Shown piece after piece: positions 13,123 through 17,436 of a stretch of DNA of 17,436 nucleotides. The notes under the pieces are model-generated. The model had not been told where the DNA came from, ran no database searches, and was given only the letters and a program-made list of their open reading frames with translations. The stretch is from JACOVP01 sp035289145. GTDB lineage: Archaea; Nanobdellota; Nanobdellia; SCGC-AAA011-G17; UBA489. The translations under genes were made by a program, and so were the position numbers. The stretch's first letter is position 1, and each line of letters starts with the position of its first letter. The DNA lies in NCBI GenBank assembly GCA_035289145.1, contig DATDXZ010000001.1:1-17436 (forward strand), written 5' to 3'.

Positions 13123-15463
13123 GTTTTTGTTTGATAATCTCCCTTTGTTTATTAACTTCTTTAATTTCTTTTGTTATCCTCTCTATTTCTGCTCCAGAAA
13201 GCTTCGGTATTTTTATAGTTATATACTCTTCATCAGATATAGATGGCATTATAGTTCCTGAGGATTTCCATCTAACTTGATTTAATGTGCTTCTTAATCG
13301 TAATAATGCAAAAAGAGCTTCTGAAGTCATAGGAGGATTTGGTTTTACCACTACAAATCCTGTTGAAACAATTTCTCCTTCTAATTCTCTTGGTATAAGT
13401 GCAACATTTTCTTCACTATCTTTAACCCTTGCACATATAACATCTCCTTCATTAACCATTTGTTTTGCTCTTGAAGGAGCTTCGTTCCCTAAGAGTTCAT
13501 AATATCCAGTTATGTCTCCTAAGTATTTCTCTATATGACTAAATTGAACATATTTAATTTCTTTTGTAGGATTTAAAGAAGGATTCACAATATTTCTTGA
13601 TAATCTCGCAACATCTTTAACTTCACAGCTCTCAACACCCAAGTCAAGAACATGTTTAGCGAAATAATAAGTTGCGTCTATTCTATCATTTATTAAATCC
13701 TCACCAATAAGAAAACAAGAAGGCTTATTATTTAATATCTCTAAAGTATCTTTCTTATCTTTCATACTCTCAAAAAACTTACTCGATTTATATTCTTTGT
13801 AAGTGCGTAATATATTTTTTAGATCGTTTGCTTCAATCTCTTTTGCTTTCTTGGTCTTTCTTTCAAAACCTACTTCTTCTGCTACAGCCATAAAAATAGG
13901 AGTTTGTAATTCTTCTTTCTTTACCTTTCTTTTTAAAAATAACAAACTTGTTTTACTATTAGCTCCTGATGCCTTGAACACCTTATCTGGTAAACTAACT
14001 ACTGCTTTTATTATAGTCTCTTTTTTGATATAACTTCTTACATAATCGAGTTGTTCATTATTTAAAATCCCATCTGGAAGAAGTATTGCTAATTCTCCTC
14101 CCTTCTTCAGAAGACGAATACATCTTTCAACATATAGAACTTCTCTTAACTGCTCTTTGAAGGGGATATTATTTCTTTTACCCAATTCAAAATTCTTTAA
14201 TATTTCTCCCTTGTCTTTGTTCCCGAAAGGTGGATTAGTAACAATTAAATCAAAAGCCTCTTCTTTTATTTGTTTTACATTTTCTAAACCGCTATTTTTA
14301 TAGATGCCTCCATGACCGTCTCCATGAAGTACCATATTCATTTTAGCTACTCTTACTAATCTTGGATTAATATCTATACCATAAAGCTGTTCTTTTGTTA
14401 ATCTATCAAATAATTCTTTTTGTTTGTTTTCTGGTTGATTTTTTATTTTATTCTCTATTGCTTTGAAAACTTCAATGAGAAATCCACCAGAACCGCAAGC
14501 AGGGTCTAAAACAAGATAGGGTGTTTTACTCATCAATGGTGAGTTTATTTCTGGGTCTGCAAAGAGAACGGCAAATCTTACTATAGTTCTTGGAGTAAAG
14601 AACTGTCCCAAATCTCCTGTAAATGTTTTTCCTAAAAATATCTCAAAGGCTCTTCCTTTGACGTCAACATCTGTTCTTATAAGTTCGTATCTTTGTAATA
14701 ATTCAACCATATTTTCTATGCTTGAACTTGCTAACTTTATACTTTCATCTCCTTCGAATATATCTTTATTACTGTCTCTTGCTTTTTTAAACAGATAATC
14801 TTTGACATAAGTTGATCCACCATTTTGTTTAATGTTCTCAAGAGAAAATAAATGCTTGTTTGTTTCAAGAGCCATTTTCTCAAAGTACATTTTTGTAAAT
14901 AATAATTTACTTATTTCATCAAAAGCATCAGCACCTGTAAGACCATCAACATCTCTAATAATATCTTCGCATTTATAGAGGAGAGTTGAAAATTCCTTAA
15001 TTCCCTCAAAAACCATCAAAGTCTTTTTTGCTTCTTCTAATCTTTCTTCTGATATTGTCTCTACAGTCTTAGTTATTTTCTTTGACAGATTTACTTTTGA
15101 AAGAAATGTAGGTATTTTATCTATGGGCTTATCCCATAATATTTTCTCTGTTTGTGTTTCATATACTCTCAAATTAATACCATTACATAATACGGAGTAA
15201 GGAGTTCTTAATAAAAGCCCATAGGAAATAATTTGTCGATCATATAAATCTAGATTTTCTTCTGGATTTTTTGCGTCAATAACAATAACTGGAGTTCCTT
15301 TAATATTTATAACAATATCAGGATAAACATATTTATTCCTTCCAATTTGTATAGATTTTTCATGTTCTATTTCTCCTTTATTATTTTCACTATATCCTAA
15401 TTCTTCAAGAATAGGAGCTATTAGTTTGAAGATTACATCTGTTTCGGATACCTTATTTACCAT
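13094..15463 (-). CDS. Single-chain restriction-modification protein: nuclease, N6-MTase, specificity (789 aa)
   Basis: Three modules in one chain. Residues ~1-120: HsdR-N/PD-(D/E)XK nuclease, with PDIVIN (Asp49) and VIDAKNPEE (Asp63, Lys65). Residues ~270-520: type I-like gamma N6-adenine MTase with GQFFTPR, motif I DPACGSGGF (320-328) and motif IV NPPF (410-413). Residues ~590-755: one target-recognition half, like HsdS, ending in a coiled coil (IERITKEIKEVNKQREI). No helicase. This is the layout of type IIG-like enzymes that cut and methylate. The start was placed at ATG 15463 (MVNKVSETDV): TATA TCTTTAAAAG lies 25 nt upstream, and the 24 residues before it are not conserved-looking. Very AT-rich compared with neighbours, with AGA/ATA codons, suggesting transfer. 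Defence role inferred. Confidence 0.88.
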   Translation of the reverse strand: MVNKVSETDVIFKLIAPILEELGYSENNKGEIEHEKSIQIGRNKYVYPDIVINIKGTPVIVIDAKNPEENLDLYDRQIISYGLLLRTPYSVLCNGINLRVYETQTEKILWDKPIDKIPTFLSKVNLSKKITKTVETISEERLEEAKKTLMVFEGIKEFSTLLYKCEDIIRDVDGLTGADAFDEISKLLFTKMYFEKMALETNKHLFSLENIKQNGGSTYVKDYLFKKARDSNKDIFEGDESIKLASSSIENMVELLQRYELIRTDVDVKGRAFEIFLGKTFTGDLGQFFTPRTIVRFAVLFADPEINSPLMSKTPYLVLDPACGSGGFLIEVFKAIENKIKNQPENKQKELFDRLTKEQLYGIDINPRLVRVAKMNMVLHGDGHGGIYKNSGLENVKQIKEEAFDLIVTNPPFGNKDKGEILKNFELGKRNNIPFKEQLREVLYVERCIRLLKKGGELAILLPDGILNNEQLDYVRSYIKKETIIKAVVSLPDKVFKASGANSKTSLLFLKRKVKKEELQTPIFMAVAEEVGFERKTKKAKEIEANDLKNILRTYKEYKSSKFFESMKDKKDTLEILNNKPSCFLIGEDLINDRIDATYYFAKHVLDLGVESCEVKDVARLSRNIVNPSLNPTKEIKYVQFSHIEKYLGDITGYYELLGNEAPSRAKQMVNEGDVICARVKDSEENVALIPRELEGEIVSTGFVVVKPNPPMTSEALFALLRLRSTLNQVRWKSSGTIMPSISDEEYITIKIPKLSGAEIERITKEIKEVNKQREIIKQKLKALSDNVK

Positions 15464-15483
15464 AGCTAATTGCCTATTTTTAT

Positions 15484-15493
15484 TCTTTAAAAG
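15484..15493 (-). promoter_or_regulatory. TATA box of the RM gene, leaderless
   Basis: The minus strand reads CTTTTAAAGA, 25 nt before ATG 15463; it lies just beyond the transposase stop. Confidence 0.5.
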
Positions 15494-15536
15494 CATATCC
15501 CAGCACTTTGCGGTAGCAACATTTTGGCTGGTCATA

Positions 15537-16754
15537 TTAGTTCACCTTCAAATCAAATTCAGCCTTGATCCCCAAGCAATGCATTTCCATAATGACACAG
15601 TAGATGTTATGAGCTATAACCTTGCAGAGAGATTCATTGACCTGCGCTGTCCATGTTTTGCTTCTCACACAATCGCCAAACTTTGATTTGATCATAAAAA
15701 CAGTTGTCTCTGCGTTGCTTCGCTTGTGGTAATGTTCCAAGAACTCATCATTATGCAACATGAAGAAATGATAGAGTCGTTTCCACGTCATGCCTTTCTT
15801 ATTAGGTACTGAATTGCTCTTGAATGGAATAAATACTTTTGTTCCTTCATCTTCTAATGTTTCCAAATTATTTCTGCTCAAATACGCTTTGTCTGCTGAA
15901 AGCTCTTGCATATCAAAATGTTCTTTCGTAGTGTTGTAGAGTTCCTGTAATTGCGGACAGTCTTGTTCAAACTCAGACGTGATCTTGACGCTGGTGATAA
16001 TATTGGTTTTCACGCCACACATGAAATGGCACTTGACCCATTTTCTGCTATTAATCTGCTTCCCATGCTTGAAGCTAAACCATCGTTGGAATTGCGATGT
16101 ACCGAAGCCAGTAGAGTCTATAGTAAAATCCTTCTCAACGCTTCGCAAGGGAAGGCTAGTAAGCGTTACTAAATGAACCAGTATGGGTGTTAGCTCTTTT
16201 TTCTTGAAGTAGTCAAACATAGAGTTGTAAGGTATTCGCTTACTCACATAATTATGTTCTGTAGCCATTTCCATGTCGGTGTTAAATCGTCGTCCTGAGA
16301 ACGTGGAATACACTTTAAACACCATCGAGTAAACCATATCACTTAAAGGATTGGTTGGTCTTCCAAATGTGTATGGAGGATTAGGTATTCTGTTCGTCAC
16401 GTCAGCAAGGAGTTTCATAAAATACTGCTTCTCTTGCGTTTGAGCCAGATTATAGTTTTTCCAGTCCTGCTTGTAGGTGATACGTTGTGTTTGTGTGATC
16501 GTCATGTTGCCTTCTCTATCAACCTCTTCTGTCACAATCAATTCTACTGCCCAGATATGCTTGCATTTTGACTTTCTGAGTTCGTAGTCAGGACAATTGC
16601 ATTCTGCTCCTATACCTTTGCTCTTAACAACGTAGTAGCCTTTTCCAGAAGAGCTGGGAACGTTCCAGTCTCCCTGTTGGGTTTGAATGATTCTCGTTGT
16701 TTGTGCTAATTGCAGTCCTCGTATTCTTCTTTGGTCAGTGTGTTCTTGTTGCAT
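15537..16754 (-). CDS. IS4/IS5-group DDE transposase with SWIM zinc finger (405 aa)
   Basis: SWIM-type zinc finger near the N-terminus: CNC-x9-CKH (Cys52, Cys54, Cys64, His66). Then a DDE core: TIDSTGF (Asp213), LSADKAY (Asp288) and YHKRSNAETTVFMIK (Tyr342, Arg345, Glu349, Lys356), the Y-2-R-3-E-6-K signature of IS4-type transposases. The full catalytic triad is intact. ATG 16754 is preferred because AAGGAG lies 9 nt before it. I could not identify convincing terminal inverted repeats around it, nor target duplication, so the element limits are unknown. It lies directly upstream of the RM gene, with 2 nt between its stop and the first in-frame ATG. Confidence 0.88.
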   Translation of the reverse strand: MQQEHTDQRRIRGLQLAQTTRIIQTQQGDWNVPSSSGKGYYVVKSKGIGAECNCPDYELRKSKCKHIWAVELIVTEEVDREGNMTITQTQRITYKQDWKNYNLAQTQEKQYFMKLLADVTNRIPNPPYTFGRPTNPLSDMVYSMVFKVYSTFSGRRFNTDMEMATEHNYVSKRIPYNSMFDYFKKKELTPILVHLVTLTSLPLRSVEKDFTIDSTGFGTSQFQRWFSFKHGKQINSRKWVKCHFMCGVKTNIITSVKITSEFEQDCPQLQELYNTTKEHFDMQELSADKAYLSRNNLETLEDEGTKVFIPFKSNSVPNKKGMTWKRLYHFFMLHNDEFLEHYHKRSNAETTVFMIKSKFGDCVRSKTWTAQVNESLCKVIAHNIYCVIMEMHCLGIKAEFDLKVN

Positions 16755-16776
16755 TCTGGTCAACTCCTTTACTTGT

Positions 16777-16788
16777 TAATAGTTATTA
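16777..16788. promoter_or_regulatory. Palindromic operator-like site 1
   Basis: TAATAGTTATTA: 5-bp arms TAATA/TATTA around GT. It overlaps the expected transposase start region. The 14-mer extended to 16790 is an exact inverse of the site at 16865-16878. Confidence 0.5.
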
Positions 16789-16799
16789 ATAATCATTAA

Positions 16800-16807
16800 T
16801 ATATAAA
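16800..16807 (-). promoter_or_regulatory. TATA box of the transposase gene
   Basis: Minus strand TTTATATA, start expected near 16775, then AAGGAG ribosome site 16768-16764 area before ATG 16754. Confidence 0.55.
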
Positions 16808-16851
16808 CCTTTCTATGGTCTTTGAGAAGTGGCAACTGAACTATAGAAGTC

Positions 16852-16861
16852 TTTATAAATA
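16852..16861 (+). promoter_or_regulatory. TATA box of the ribbon-helix-helix gene, leaderless
   Basis: TTTATAAATA centred 25 nt before ATG 16882. Confidence 0.6.
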
Positions 16862-16866
16862 ACCAT

Positions 16867-16878
16867 TAATAACTATTA
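16867..16878. promoter_or_regulatory. Palindromic operator-like site 2
   Basis: TAATAACTATTA, same arms around AC, between the TATA box at 16852-16861 and ATG 16882, so a bound protein would block the ribbon-helix-helix gene. Autoregulation is inferred. Confidence 0.5.
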
Positions 16879-16881
16879 GTA

Positions 16882-17013
16882 ATGGCTAAAAAGATCATAC
16901 TTGATTGTGAGAATATCCTCTGGAATGAGGTGTTAAAATATAGAATAGACAAAGGCTTAAAGAATAATAACGAAGCTGTGATTGAATTGATTAAGAAAGG
17001 GTTAAAGAAATGA
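16882..17013 (+). CDS. Ribbon-helix-helix DNA-binding protein (43 aa)
   Basis: Short strand (KKIILDCEN), helix (ILWNEVLKYRIDKGL), NNN turn, helix (EAVIELIKKGLKK): the CopG/Arc layout, at the usual minimal length. Its TGA overlaps the next ATG (ATGA). Palindromic sites sit at its own promoter and at the divergent transposase promoter, as for an autoregulatory repressor or antitoxin. Confidence 0.7.
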   Translation: MAKKIILDCENILWNEVLKYRIDKGLKNNNEAVIELIKKGLKK

Positions 17014-17315
17014 GTTGGAAACAATTTGAGAAATGGTTAAATGAATCAGAAGAATGGCTGGATAAAAGGATAGTGAGAGATAAAAAGAAATATGGTAAAT
17101 TTGCCCCTAATTATACAGAATGGATAATTCAACATTATATAGGATTCAAGACTTTTAAAGAAACGAGAAGATTAGTTATAGCAACGTGGGCTTTAGCATT
17201 GGCTACAATTCTTCTTGTTTTGTTTACTGCCCGAAAACTAGCTATTGTGCCTGAGAAGTACTACTTTTCATGGACTTGTCGGGCAAAGCCGGTTAACTTA
17301 GACAGCCATAGTTAA
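17010..17315 (+). CDS. Small protein with one membrane helix (101 aa), partner of RHH gene
   Basis: Charged soluble part (FEKWLNESEEWLDKRIVRDK, then a basic helix, TEWIIQHYIGF), then a membrane helix (LVIATWALALATILLVLFTA). The last ~20 residues (VPEKYYFSWTCRAKPVNLDS) read through the TGCCCGA-type element and into the window-end repeat, so the original C-terminus may have been replaced. Coupled to the RHH gene. Layout resembles the 105-aa protein. Confidence 0.6.
   Translation: MSWKQFEKWLNESEEWLDKRIVRDKKKYGKFAPNYTEWIIQHYIGFKTFKETRRLVIATWALALATILLVLFTARKLAIVPEKYYFSWTCRAKPVNLDSHS
17228..17297. repeat. TCGGGCAAAGCC element behind the 101-aa gene
   Basis: TCGGGCAAAGCCGGTTAAC (17279-17297) matches the inverse of 11655-11674, apart from AA versus G, and an inverted TGCCCGA lies at 17228-17234. 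The element covers the 3' part of the 101-aa gene, paralogous in position to the copy behind the 105-aa gene. Confidence 0.65.
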
Positions 17316-17436
17316 AAGAGGATTTCTCTTGTTTACAAGAGAGATTCCTCTAGGAATGTTTAGCCTCTTCAATGCAGCGATGTTTTGCCTAATGCGGAAT
17401 TGTTGCGGGAGCAGATATCTTCGCAGAGGTTGTTTG
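17299..17436. repeat. Right arm of 138-bp perfect inverted repeat
   Basis: Reverse complement of positions 2-139. It carries the same inward-reading gene-end and hairpin. The inner boundary falls right after a GTTAAC at 17292-17297 that belongs to another repeat element. The end of the 101-aa plus-strand gene reads into this arm. Confidence 0.93.
17314..17351 (-). terminator. Hairpin plus T-tract inside right repeat arm
   Basis: Mirror copy of the hairpin in the left arm, oriented to stop minus-strand transcription entering from the right. The 101-aa plus-strand gene ends at its edge. Confidence 0.5.

Noticed and set aside
13073..13261. Plus-strand frames inside the RM gene
   Set aside because: Reading frames opposite to a well-supported gene; hydrophobic Phe/Tyr-rich as expected from AT-rich antisense.
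2..17436. Borg-like linear element with terminal repeats
   Set aside because: Only 138 bp of repeat seen, cut at the window edges; core replication genes and no tandem repeats. Kept as a minor alternative only.

Overview
The window looks like archaeal DNA, most likely from a small-genome DPANN lineage (Woesearchaeota/Pacearchaeota-like; this lineage call is inference). It encodes an archaeal RadA recombinase and an archaeal RPA, its TATA boxes sit about 25 nt before start codons as in leaderless archaeal mRNAs, and most genes carry archaeal class III (prepilin) signal peptides. I see no rRNA, tRNA or CRISPR array.

Layout from left to right. (1) Both ends carry the same 138-bp sequence in inverted orientation (2-139 and 17299-17436). 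It matches perfectly right up to the window edges, so the window is probably a contig that stops inside a repeat. (2) 192-3529, minus strand: radA interrupted by a 494-residue LAGLIDADG intein, translationally coupled to a small ssDNA-binding-like gene, then a small secreted Cys-rich protein. (3) 3629-4528, plus strand: a PHP-like phosphoesterase with an eroded metal site. (4) 4529-11599, minus strand: RPA followed by a dense cluster of ten short-to-medium prepilin-like proteins plus one 28-residue membrane peptide. These fall into four apparent transcription units, each with its own TATA box. Two genes here (28 and 53 aa) are very short and overlap their neighbours by ATGA-type junctions or by a few bases. 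No assembly ATPase, platform protein or prepilin peptidase is present.

(5) 11655-17315 is an accessory region: a three-gene operon (charged 62-aa protein, Cas4-like PD-(D/E)XK nuclease, winged-helix/membrane protein), a small zinc-knuckle gene, an AT-rich single-chain restriction-modification protein (nuclease + N6-MTase + specificity domain), a SWIM-finger DDE transposase, and a ribbon-helix-helix regulator coupled to a small membrane protein. A G/C-rich repeat element lies behind both small membrane-protein genes.

How the parts may fit together: radA, the 90-aa protein and RPA are recombination/replication genes. The prepilin cluster is best read as a multi-component extracellular filament or surface apparatus whose assembly machinery lies elsewhere. 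The right third resembles a defence/mobile island next to repeats. No undescribed system can be proved from sequence alone. The strongest candidates are the pilin-like cluster coupled to RPA and the nuclease/membrane-protein operon.
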